From the NCBI GenBank assembly GCA_963757815.1, contig CAVWSN010000035.1, positions 248,001-312,000 of the forward strand: DNA of 64,000 nucleotides, in the 5' to 3' direction. Below are positions 39,618-48,469 of this stretch, in pieces. The DNA comes from JACVRW01 sp963757815. GTDB taxonomy: Bacteria > Actinomycetota > Thermoleophilia > Solirubrobacterales > Thermoleophilaceae. The notes under the pieces were generated by a model that saw only the letters and a program-made list of their open reading frames with translations, was not told the DNA's origin and did no database searches. Position 1 is the first letter of the stretch. Every line of letters begins with the position of its first letter. The position numbers and the translations under genes were made by a program.

Positions 39618-40190
39618 TCAGCTCCTCCTGAGGCCGGCCGCGACGACGGCGTAGAAGCGCGCCTCGTCCTGACCGGGGTTGTGGAAATGGTGCGGGAGGT
39701 CCGCGTCGAAGGTCACGGCGTCGCCCGCATCGAGCTCGTGGACGGCGCCGCCGCAGACGAAGCGCAGCGGCCCGGCCTCGACGATCGCCGTCTCACGGCT
39801 GCCGGCCTCGTGCAGGGGCGGGTCGTGGGGGCCGGCGGTGCTGGCACCGGGGGCGAGGGTGTGCAGGGACACCTCGGCGCGCAGACCGGGCAGCGGCGGG
39901 GTCAGCACCTCATAGCTGTGCTTCGGGCCGCCGCCGTGGCGGCGCTCGGCGGCCCTCACCACGGCCACGCCGTCGCCCTCGTCGAGGCGCAGCAGCTGCG
40001 AGAGGCTCAGCTCGAGACCGTCCGCGATCCGCTCCGCCACCGAGAGCGTCGGGCTCGTCTCGCCGCGCTCGACCTGAGAGAGCATCGGGGCGGAGACGCC
40101 GGAGCGCTCGGCGAGGTCGCGCAATGAGAGATCCATCGCGTCGCGCAAGGCACGCACGCGAGTACCGAAGCGTTGACCATTGACGGACAC
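39618..40190 (-). CDS. XRE-family transcriptional regulator with C-terminal cupin domain
   Basis: A 190-residue regulator. The N-terminal helix-turn-helix is VRALRDAMDLSLRDLAERSGVSAPMLSQVERGETSPTLSVAERIADGL. From about residue 80 a small-molecule-binding cupin barrel follows (HTLAPGASTAGPHDPPLHEAGSRETAIVEAGPLRF, HELDAGDAVTFDADLPHHFHNPG). Such proteins sense amino acids or related metabolites. It is the first gene of the leuC-leuD-methyltransferase-leuB-ilvE-cimA run, so it probably controls its own operon in response to a branched-chain intermediate. That role is inference. Confidence 0.88.
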   Translation of the reverse strand: MSVNGQRFGTRVRALRDAMDLSLRDLAERSGVSAPMLSQVERGETSPTLSVAERIADGLELSLSQLLRLDEGDGVAVVRAAERRHGGGPKHSYEVLTPPLPGLRAEVSLHTLAPGASTAGPHDPPLHEAGSRETAIVEAGPLRFVCGGAVHELDAGDAVTFDADLPHHFHNPGQDEARFYAVVAAGLRRS

Positions 40191-40229
40191 GGGGTCTGTA
40201 CGTTATCACGGACAGTTGTATGTCGGACG

Positions 40230-40973
40230 TCAGCGGGCCTGCTGGGTCGGCCGCACCACAACCTCGTTGACGCACACGTGCGGCGGCCGCGTCACAGCGT
40301 GCACGATCGCTTCGGCGATGTCCTCGGGACGCAGCACCTCGCCGATCCGCTCGCGTGCGCGTGACAGCGCCTGCTGGACGACGGGGTTGCGGTTGTGGCC
40401 CTGGAGCTCCGTTTCGACGAAGCCCGGGGCGACCGTCGTCACGCGGATGCCCGCGTGCAGCGCCTCTTGACGCAGGGCCTCGGAGAAGGCGTGCACACCG
40501 AACTTCGTCATGTTGTAGACGGCCCCGCCGGCCTCGGCCCGGCGGCCCGCCACCGATGACACGTTGACGATGTCCCCTCCCCCGGCCTGTCCGATCAGGG
40601 GGAGGGCCGCATGCGTGCAGTAGAGCAGTCCCAGGAGGTTGACGGCGACCATTCGCCGCCAGTCCTCCGTGTCAGCCCCCGCCACCGGGCCCAGCAGCAT
40701 CACCCCCGCGTTGTTGACGAGGATGTGCAGGCCGCCCAGCTCGTCGTTCGCCGCCTGCACGAAGGCCCGCGCCTGCTCCTCGTCCGAGACGTCGACCTCG
40801 CGGACCAGAGTGGGGCCCCCCAATTCCTCGGCGATTGCGTCGAGCCGCTCGGTCCTTCGCGCTCCAAGTGCCACGGCAGCGCCCGCCTCGGCCAGCGCAC
40901 GGACGGTGGCCTCGCCGATGCCCGATGAGGCGCCGGTCACAGCCGCCACGCGGCCTTCGAGGGGACCCGCCAT
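40230..40973 (-). CDS. Short-chain dehydrogenase/reductase
   Basis: A 247-residue NAD(P)-dependent classical SDR. It has the cofactor motif VTGASSGIGEATVRALAEAG, NNAGVML, the catalytic Ser in IVNVSSVAGRRAEAGGAVYNMTKFGVHAFSEAL with the Tyr-x-x-x-Lys pair (YNMTK), and a PG motif VAPGFVETEL. It is of the NADP-dependent 3-hydroxy-acid-dehydrogenase type. The substrate is not defined by context. It is divergent from the desaturase gene. Confidence 0.9.
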   Translation of the reverse strand: MAGPLEGRVAAVTGASSGIGEATVRALAEAGAAVALGARRTERLDAIAEELGGPTLVREVDVSDEEQARAFVQAANDELGGLHILVNNAGVMLLGPVAGADTEDWRRMVAVNLLGLLYCTHAALPLIGQAGGGDIVNVSSVAGRRAEAGGAVYNMTKFGVHAFSEALRQEALHAGIRVTTVAPGFVETELQGHNRNPVVQQALSRARERIGEVLRPEDIAEAIVHAVTRPPHVCVNEVVVRPTQQAR

Positions 40974-41022
40974 CGCCCGCCGATCCTATATCCCCGGAGC
41001 AGGCGTAGAGTGCAGGACCCCA

Positions 41023-41943
41023 GTGACGCGCGCGCGCCGGAACCTCAACATCGCCGCGGTCGTGCTCCCGTTTCTGGCCTTCGTCGCGGCGATTCCACTG
41101 CTCTGGAAGGAGTGGATCGGTCCTCTCGACCTGATCCTGCTGGTGGTCATGTATTTCCTGTCGGTGGTCGGGATCACCGTGGGCTTCCACCGCCTCCTCA
41201 CCCATCGTGCCTTCCAGACCCACAAGCCCGTCGAGTACCTGTTCGCGATCTTCGGCTCGATGGCCGTCGAAGGCCCGGTGATCGGCTGGGTCTCTGACCA
41301 TCGCAAGCACCACGCGCACGCCGACGAGGAGGGCGATCCGCACAGCCCGCACATCGGACCGGACGGCGACGAGGCAGGCGCGCTCAGGGGACTGTGGCAT
41401 GCCCATCTCGGCTGGCTCTTCGACCACATGACGGCCGCGGGGGCCGAGAAGTACGCGCCCGACCTGCTCGACGACCGTGGCATGCGCTTCATCAGCCGCT
41501 GGTTCGCCGTCTGGGCGGCGCTCGGCCTGGCGATCCCGTTCGGGCTCGCCTGGGCGCTGACGGGGAAGGTTCTGGCAGGCGTCGAGGCATTCTTCTGGGC
41601 CGGGCTGATCCGAGTGTTCCTCGTCCACCACGTCACTTTCTCGATCAACTCGATCTGCCATTTCTTCGGCAGGCGCCGGTTCCAGACCGAGGACGAGTCG
41701 ACGAACGTCTTCTGGCTCGCGATCCCCTCGTTCGGCGAGTCGTGGCACCACAACCACCACGCGTTCCCGCGCTCCGCCACGCACGGCCTGCGCTGGTGGG
41801 AGGTGGACATCGGCGGGCTGGTCGTTCGCGCGATGAGGCGCGTCGGCCTCGCCTGGAACGTGGTCCTGATCACCCGCGAGCGTCAGCGCCAGCGGCTCGT
41901 CGAGGGCCGCGGGCGCGCTGCCAAGGCCCGGGCGACAGGCTAG
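41023..41943 (+). CDS. Acyl-CoA (delta-9 type) fatty acid desaturase
   Basis: A 306-residue di-iron membrane desaturase starting at GTG 41023. The three His boxes are present and correctly spaced: HRLLTHRAF, DHRKHHAHADEE, and SWHHNHHAFPRSATHGLRWWEVD. Hydrophobic segments at about residues 10-55 and 165-215 fit four membrane helices. It introduces double bonds into acyl chains for membrane fluidity. It has no operon partner and converges with the next gene with a 4-nt overlap. Confidence 0.93.
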   Translation: MTRARRNLNIAAVVLPFLAFVAAIPLLWKEWIGPLDLILLVVMYFLSVVGITVGFHRLLTHRAFQTHKPVEYLFAIFGSMAVEGPVIGWVSDHRKHHAHADEEGDPHSPHIGPDGDEAGALRGLWHAHLGWLFDHMTAAGAEKYAPDLLDDRGMRFISRWFAVWAALGLAIPFGLAWALTGKVLAGVEAFFWAGLIRVFLVHHVTFSINSICHFFGRRRFQTEDESTNVFWLAIPSFGESWHHNHHAFPRSATHGLRWWEVDIGGLVVRAMRRVGLAWNVVLITRERQRQRLVEGRGRAAKARATG

Positions 41944-42947
41944 AGCGCCGCGCGCAGCAGCTCGAGCAGCTCCTCCTCGCTCGGCGGATCAGGCGTGTTC
42001 AGGTAGGTCGGATGCCGCGGCACCGCCGCCGCCACGAGCGGCAGATGTTCGTCCTCCACGCCGAGCGTCGCGAGGCGCGTGTGGCCGGACCGTGCCGCCA
42101 GCTCGGCGGCCCGACCGGCGGCCGCGCCGGGCTCGCCCTCGGGCTCCCCGAGCGCCCGCGCCAGCGCACCCAGCTCCATCGGGGCCCGGTCTGCCATCAG
42201 CCGCGCGAAGTGCGGGAGCATCACCGCGTTCGTCTCGGCATGAGGGCTGCCCGCGGTGCGCACGATCGTCTGGCAGGTCGCATGATGGATCGCGATGCCC
42301 GTGCTCGCCGACGCGTAGCCGGCCAGGAGCGCCCCGAGCGCCACGTCGCCGCGCGCGGGGGGCTCGCCTGTGAGGCCCGCCCCGATCAGCTCGGCGCCGC
42401 GCAGCGCCGCAAGCTCGCTGACCGGATTGGCGAGCGGTGTGTAGAGCGCCTCCATCGCGTGCGCGAGCGCGTTCATGGCGCTTGCGGCCAGCGCCGGCGG
42501 CGGCTGCGAGGCCATCACGGCCGGGTCCGCGATCACGAGTGACGGCCGCACCAGGCGCGCGCCCGGCACGCCCTTGGGGGTGCGGTGGAACGGGGTGAGG
42601 TCCGCGCCGGAGAGGGTCGTCGGGAGCGCGGCGCACTCGCCGCCGCGGGCGCCCACGATCGCCTTGGCGGTGTCGATCACCCGGCCGCCGCCGAGCGCGA
42701 CGAGCGGCCGGTCGCCCGCGGCGGGCAGGAGCGCTGCAGAGATCTCGTCGACGAGGCCGGGCGGTACGGGGACCACGGCGCCGGCAAGCTCCACGAGCCA
42801 GGGCGCAGTCGAGGCGGCCCGCTCGGTCGTAAGCAGCACGAAGTCGTCGAAGCCCTCCCGCTCGAACAGCTCGGGCGCCTCGGCGAGCACGCCCTCGCCG
42901 AAGCGGATCAGCCGCTCGCCGTCACGCCAAGTGAAGTCCTCGGGCAC
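41940..42947 (-). CDS. Iron-containing alcohol dehydrogenase, maleylacetate-reductase-like
   Basis: A 335-residue protein from a GTG at 42947. The dinucleotide-binding half shows LVALGGGRVIDTAKAIVGARGGECAALPTTLSGADLTPFHRTPKGV. The metal region has SAMNALAHAMEALYTPLANPVSELAA, IHHATCQTIV and SPHAETNAVMLPHFARLM. Asn replaces the usual first metal Asp (MNALAHAMEA), as in maleylacetate reductases. The catabolic genes expected for that role are not nearby, so the physiological substrate is open. It follows leuA by 29 nt. Confidence 0.82.
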   Translation of the reverse strand: MPEDFTWRDGERLIRFGEGVLAEAPELFEREGFDDFVLLTTERAASTAPWLVELAGAVVPVPPGLVDEISAALLPAAGDRPLVALGGGRVIDTAKAIVGARGGECAALPTTLSGADLTPFHRTPKGVPGARLVRPSLVIADPAVMASQPPPALAASAMNALAHAMEALYTPLANPVSELAALRGAELIGAGLTGEPPARGDVALGALLAGYASASTGIAIHHATCQTIVRTAGSPHAETNAVMLPHFARLMADRAPMELGALARALGEPEGEPGAAAGRAAELAARSGHTRLATLGVEDEHLPLVAAAVPRHPTYLNTPDPPSEEELLELLRAAL

Positions 42948-42976
42948 CCCGCGGATTCTGGCGTGCGCCGCCTCGG

Positions 42977-44554
<1,578 letters not shown>

Positions 44555-44625
44555 GCTGCTCCTCTTCCTTCCTGTCTGCCCTGCTGATTCCCCTGGAGTT
44601 CGCGCCTACCTGCGGGCGCCACGCG
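44555..44625 (-). promoter_or_regulatory. leuA leader: ribosome-binding site able to pair with the Leu codons of the leader peptide
   Basis: Just upstream of leuA the minus strand reads GGAAGGAAGAGGAG (within 44559-44573). The leader's Leu codons (CTTCTCCTTCTCCTCC, 44661-44646) are complementary to it at about 12 of 14 positions allowing G-U. A GC hairpin (CCCCC-CTCG-GGGGG) covers the leader stop, and GCGCC...GGCGC lies between. A ribosome stalled on the Leu codons would free the leuA site; fast passage would let it be masked. This mechanism is inference. Confidence 0.6.
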
Positions 44626-44685
44626 CTATTCCCCCCGAGGGGGGAGGAGGAGAAGGAGAAGTCGCGGCGCGGCCAGGAGCGGCAT
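44626..44685 (-). CDS. leuL: Leucine leader peptide upstream of leuA
   Basis: A 19-codon frame, ATG to TAG, encoding MPLLAAPRLLLLLLPPRGE. Eight of 19 residues are Leu, with six consecutive Leu codons (CTT CTC CTT CTC CTC CTC) just before the stop region. It lies 71 nt upstream of leuA and 20 nt downstream of the preceding gene's stop. Position, size and codon content are those of amino-acid leader peptides. The upstream ribosome-binding site is weak, and in-frame GTG codons a few residues upstream are alternative starts. Confidence 0.75.
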   Translation of the reverse strand: MPLLAAPRLLLLLLPPRGE

Positions 44686-44705
44686 GTGCTGGCCAGGGTA
44701 CACCA

Positions 44706-45725
44706 CTACAGCGTGAGCACGACCTTGCCGATGTTCTTGCGCTCGTGCACGTAGCGGTGCGCCTCGGCGCCGTCGTCGAGCCGGAACTCCTTGGCCACGA
44801 CCGGGCGGATGCGGCCCTCGTCGAGCAGGGCTCGCACGGGCTCGACGAACTCGTCGAGCGTCTGCTTCTGGTCCCAGAGCGCCAGCATGTTCAGCCCGAT
44901 CACGGACTTCGACTCGCGCATCAGCTTGACCGGTCTGAACCGCGGAGCCTGGGCGAGTACCCGCACCGCCCGCATCGGGCTGCGCCGCTCCCCGGCCTGG
45001 ATCTCGGATGAGCCGAAGCATACGAGCCGGCCCCCGGCCCGCAGGAGCGAGAAGCTCTGCCTGAAGCTGCGCCCGCCGATGCCGTCGAAGGCCAGGTCGA
45101 TCGGATGCTCCTCCCCTGCGATCCGCCGCACCTCGTCGACCACGTCGTGCGTGCGGTAGTCGACCGGGTGGTCGACCCCGAAGCCGCTGATGGCATCGTG
45201 CTTCGCGGGCGACGCCGTGCCGTACACCTCCGCGCCGGCCAGCTTCGCGAGCTGGGTTGCGGCGATGCCGACCCCGCCGGCGGCGGCCTGGATCAGCACG
45301 CGCTCGCCCGCGCGCAGGCCGCCGAAGCGCATGAGCCCGGCGTACGCTGTGGCGTACGCAACCGGCAGCGCCGCCCCCTCCTGGTAGCTCCACCCGTCCG
45401 GGATGGGGATAAGGGCGTTGGGACGCGTGACCGCCAGCTGCGCGTAGCCGCCGAAGCGCGAGCCGCCCATCACCCGTTGCCCGACAGCGAGGCCCTCGAC
45501 GCCGTCGCCCACCGCGTCCACGTCGCCCGCGATGTCGTAGCCGATGACGCACGGCGGCTTCGGGGCCTCTGGGTACAGGCCGACGCGCGCGAGCAGGTCG
45601 GCGAAGTTGACCCCGGCCGCGCGCACGCGGACGCGCACCTCGCCCGGGCCCGGCTCCGGGTCCGGCCGCTCCTGCACCCGCATCACGTCAGGGGGGCCGT
45701 GCTCGGTGACAACGAGCGCTCGCAC
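44706..45725 (-). CDS. Zinc-binding-type alcohol dehydrogenase / NADPH:quinone oxidoreductase family protein
   Basis: A 339-residue medium-chain dehydrogenase. It has the N-terminal GroES-like half (PDPEPGPGEVRVRVRAAGVNFADLLARVGLYPEAPKPPCVIGYDIAGDVDAVGDGV) and the NADPH fold VLIQAAAGGVGIAATQLAKLAGAEVYGTASPAKHDA. Catalytic zinc Cys/His ligands are missing, pointing to the quinone-oxidoreductase branch. It ends 20 nt before the leuL start codon, so the leu promoter may lie inside it or be shared. Confidence 0.88.
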   Translation of the reverse strand: MRALVVTEHGPPDVMRVQERPDPEPGPGEVRVRVRAAGVNFADLLARVGLYPEAPKPPCVIGYDIAGDVDAVGDGVEGLAVGQRVMGGSRFGGYAQLAVTRPNALIPIPDGWSYQEGAALPVAYATAYAGLMRFGGLRAGERVLIQAAAGGVGIAATQLAKLAGAEVYGTASPAKHDAISGFGVDHPVDYRTHDVVDEVRRIAGEEHPIDLAFDGIGGRSFRQSFSLLRAGGRLVCFGSSEIQAGERRSPMRAVRVLAQAPRFRPVKLMRESKSVIGLNMLALWDQKQTLDEFVEPVRALLDEGRIRPVVAKEFRLDDGAEAHRYVHERKNIGKVVLTL

Positions 45726-45812
45726 GCCCTCATCATCTCAGCCGGAGATCGCTGCTTCCTCGGCCGGCCGCCTGGACTTCGTCGTGGCACGCACCGGCAG
45801 CCTAGGTCTTAC

Positions 45813-46550
45813 CTAGCCGGCGATCACGGGAGCTGCGTCGAGTTCCCGCAGAGCGGCCTGAAGCGCGCTGCGGCCGCGGTGATGCAGACCGTGGACGGAG
45901 CTCTCGGTCTTGCCGATGCGGCGGGCGATCTCGCTCGGTGACAGTCCTGCGATGTGACGCAGCACGAGCACTTCGCGCTGGTCATGAGGCAGGCGACGGA
46001 AGGCCTCACGCAGCGATCGCGAGCGGTCGAAGCCCACCTGCTCGTGCCCCTCGTCGCTCGTACGCACCTCCTCGAAAGGGATCTGCCGGCGGGCGCGCAG
46101 ATGGTCGAGGGCGGCGTTGCGGGACACGCGCAGGATCCAGGCCGCGAACGGGACCTCACGGGGCTCGTAGCGGTGGATCGCGGTGATCAGCTTGGCGAAG
46201 ACATTGTGGGTGATGTCCTCGGCATCGTGCTCATCGCGGACGATGCTCCCGACGAAGCCGCGGACGTCATCGGCATAGCGCACGTAGAGGAATTGGAGCG
46301 CGCTCCGGTCGCCCTGCTTGAGCGCGATGACGGCGCGGCGCACGAGGTCGAATTCGCCGGCTCCGTCCCGGCCACGGGACGGACGCTCGTCGGCGTCCGC
46401 GACGGGTGTTGTTGCTTCGCGAGCAGAGGCCATTTCAGTGCTGTTCCTGTCTCGCGGCAGGCCGGCAATTGATCTCGCCACGAATCTCGACCCTACGTCC
46501 AGCCCCGGGAGTCGCGCGCCCGGGTAGCCAGCCGAGTGTTGCCTTCTCAT
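45813..46550 (-). CDS. ECF-family RNA polymerase sigma factor
   Basis: Region 2 is SALQFLYVRYADDVRGFVGSIVRDEHDAEDITHNVFAKLITAI, and region 4 is LPHDQREVLVLRHIAGLSPSEIARRIGKTESSVHGLHHRGRSALQAAL. Starting at ATG 46550 it has 245 residues with an excellent ribosome-binding site (AGGAGGGAGACAGCAATG). That start and its upstream 75 bp are homologous to those of the repeat-protein gene at 50060. The conserved sigma part begins later, and ATG 46433 (preceded by AGGA) would give 206 residues. It closes the secreted-protein cluster and may transcribe it. No anti-sigma gene is adjacent. Confidence 0.85.
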   Translation of the reverse strand: MRRQHSAGYPGARLPGLDVGSRFVARSIAGLPRDRNSTEMASAREATTPVADADERPSRGRDGAGEFDLVRRAVIALKQGDRSALQFLYVRYADDVRGFVGSIVRDEHDAEDITHNVFAKLITAIHRYEPREVPFAAWILRVSRNAALDHLRARRQIPFEEVRTSDEGHEQVGFDRSRSLREAFRRLPHDQREVLVLRHIAGLSPSEIARRIGKTESSVHGLHHRGRSALQAALRELDAAPVIAG

Positions 46551-46627
46551 TGCTGTCTCCCTCCTGGATCGATGTTGCGTAAACGCGGCGGCCGTGGCCC
46601 CCGCGAGGTGTCGTCGATCCGTCGGGG

Positions 46628-47765
46628 CTAGCCCGGCCGCTCGCGGGGCTCTGCGACGCTCGTCGGTCGGAGGACCGGCCGGGAGAGCCTCAGCGGCCTA
46701 ACGAGGTGGGCAGGCGCGAGGTCTGCCTCGCCTGACAGCACCGCGTTGCTGGGAGAAGCTGTGCCGTTGCCTGCGGCCGCCGCAGCCGACGCGGCGCCGG
46801 GGACACCGCGCCGATGCGGCGCTTCCGGGGCCGGGCGGCTCTGGGAGCCGCGTGCCCGGGTGACGCTGCGGTCCGGCCGCGCTGCGCGCTTACGCACCCT
46901 GGGTGGAGGGGCGGCTGGGTACGCCGCGCCGGGCGCGCTTTCGTGAACAAGCCGGCGCGGCGCGGCCGGAGCGTGTGAAGCAGGAAGGCTCGGAGCCTGC
47001 GCAGTCCTCGTCCGGGCTCGGGGCGGCCGGGCCGGCGCCGGCTCGTCGTCGGGCGCATCGACCTGGGCGGGGCGGCCGGCGGGCTCGAGACTCGGCGGCC
47101 CGGTGGGCTCGAGCTCGGACCCGGACGGGGCGGTCGGTTGCGCGACCGCGGGTGAGTCGGCGGTCGTAACGTCCGCAGCGCCGGCCGGATGCTCCTTCGT
47201 CACCTCCGGGGCGGGCCGAGCCTGCGGGGGCTCGGCGTCGGGTGTGGGCCGGGGCTGCCGCGGCTCGGCGTCGGGTGTGGGCCGGGGCTGCCGGGGCTCG
47301 GCGTCGCGTGTGGGCCGGGGGTGCCGCGACTCGGCGTCGCGTGTCGGCCGGGGCTGCCGCGACTCGGCGTCGCGTGTCGGCCGGGGCTGCCGCGACTCGG
47401 CGTCGCGTGTCGGCCGGGGCTGCCGCGACTCGGCGTCGCGTGTGGGCCGGGGCTGCCGCGACTCGGGATCGGGCGCAGGCGTCGCTCCTGCCGAAGCTGG
47501 GGGCACCCCGGGGGACGTGGGCTCGCGCGGGCTCCTGCCCGGGGGCGGGGTGGGGTTCCGCCTCGGAGGGCGCCTCGCCATCTGCAGCGACCTCGTCGGT
47601 GTCCGTGGTTGCCGCCGGCGTGGCGAGGCTTGGGGCCGCGCCCTCGGCTACCCCGGTGGCGACATCCGCGACCACCGTCGTCGCCGGCTCGGCGTCTGCC
47701 TGGGCGGGGCGCGCCTGCCACCCCGCGAAGAGCACGACGGCGGCGGCGAGCAGGCTCACCGGCAC
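46628..47765 (-). CDS. Secreted Pro/Ala-rich repeat protein, paralogue 1, frameshifted
   Basis: About 378 residues when joined. The N-terminus is a signal-peptide-like segment (VSLLAAAVVLFAGWQARPAQADA). A Thr/Ala-rich stretch follows, then eight 11-residue repeats of the type ESRQPRPTRDA, and a low-complexity region. The C-terminus LRLSRPVLRPTSVAEPRERPG is shared with paralogue 2 (50142-51182). The frame changes near 47510-47530, one extra base. The GTG at 47765 was chosen by comparison with the paralogue. It has no known domain and is probably exported and disordered. Confidence 0.6.
47204..47467 (-). repeat. 33-bp in-frame tandem repeat, about eight units
   Basis: Eight consecutive 33-bp units encode ESRQPRPTRDA and variants (EPRQPRPTPDA, EPPQARPAPEV). 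Central units are identical at DNA level, indicating recent slippage or unequal exchange. There is no unique spacer, so it is not a CRISPR array. Confidence 0.85.
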
Positions 47766-47820
47766 CCGGCCGGGCAGGTCGTAAGGGGAGCGCTGCGATC
47801 GTTTGCGGGGCCGCGGTGCG

Positions 47821-47911
47821 ATGCCCCATCCTTGCCCCGTATTCGCCAAACCCGCAACGAAAACCCTGCAAATCCGCACATACGTCCCCGACCGGTTGCG
47901 GATTGACGCAA
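47821..47911 (-). promoter_or_regulatory. Conserved upstream block, copy A
   Basis: About 90 nt shared with 51234-51329 at roughly 75-80% identity. It starts with the inverted repeat TTGCG-TCAATC-CGCAA, then GGGG(A/G)CGTATGTGC, GATTT(G/C)CAGGGTTTT, and GCAAGGAT. It lies just upstream of paralogue 1. It could be an ECF-type promoter with leader, an operator, or a structured RNA. The remaining sequence 47766-47820 and 47912-48049 shows nothing else. Confidence 0.5.
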
Positions 47912-48049
47912 CGGAACGCGCACCTTCGCGTCGCTCGTGCGCTCGGCTCGGGCGTCCACGGCGGCGCTGCGGTCCCTGGTGAGGACATGAAGCTGGCCTT
48001 TCTCGGCTCAGCCGGGATCCCGCCGTGCTCGGGGCGGCCATCATCCGGG

Positions 48050-48469
48050 CCGGACGTCGTCACCCCCATCGTCGCCCCCACCGCATCGTGGCTGATGTCG
48101 GTCGCCTGGCCGGGGGACTGGTACGTGGATCGTGCGTAGCACCCGTACACGCAGCTGCACCTGCCAGACGACCCGCACCGTGAGGCTCTCGTTGACGGCC
48201 GTGGCGTCGCCGGGAGCGGGCTCGGCAGGCGGGGCCGGCTAAAGCGGCGGGACTTGGTCGGGCGGTGGCTGCGGCGGAGCAGGCTGGGCTTTGGGGGCGG
48301 GGTCGCGGCACCCGCGGGGGCCGGCTGGGCTGGTCCGACAGGGCGTCCGTCGCGAGCGCTGCGGGCGCCACACTCTCCCACCACGGCGACCGCCTCGGGC
48401 TCCGCAGCGGCTGCCACCGGCGCCGCCGCCGGCCGGTCGTTGCGACCGGCCGGCTCGCGGCGTTCACCT
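48050..48469 (-). pseudogene. Possible degenerate or frameshifted secreted-protein gene
   Basis: On the minus strand, Pro-rich coding-like sequence (PKAQPAPPQPPPDQVPPL, stop) is followed in the same frame by AVNESLTVRVVWQVQL. In another frame YGCYARSTYQSPGQATDISHDAVG continues. The pieces resemble one small exported protein broken by a stop and a shift, but no frame is convincing alone. It may equally be non-coding. Confidence 0.25.

Noticed and set aside
47204..47467. Regular repeats suggestive of a CRISPR array
   Set aside because: Units are contiguous 33-bp coding repeats without unique spacers and stay in one frame; no cas gene is nearby.
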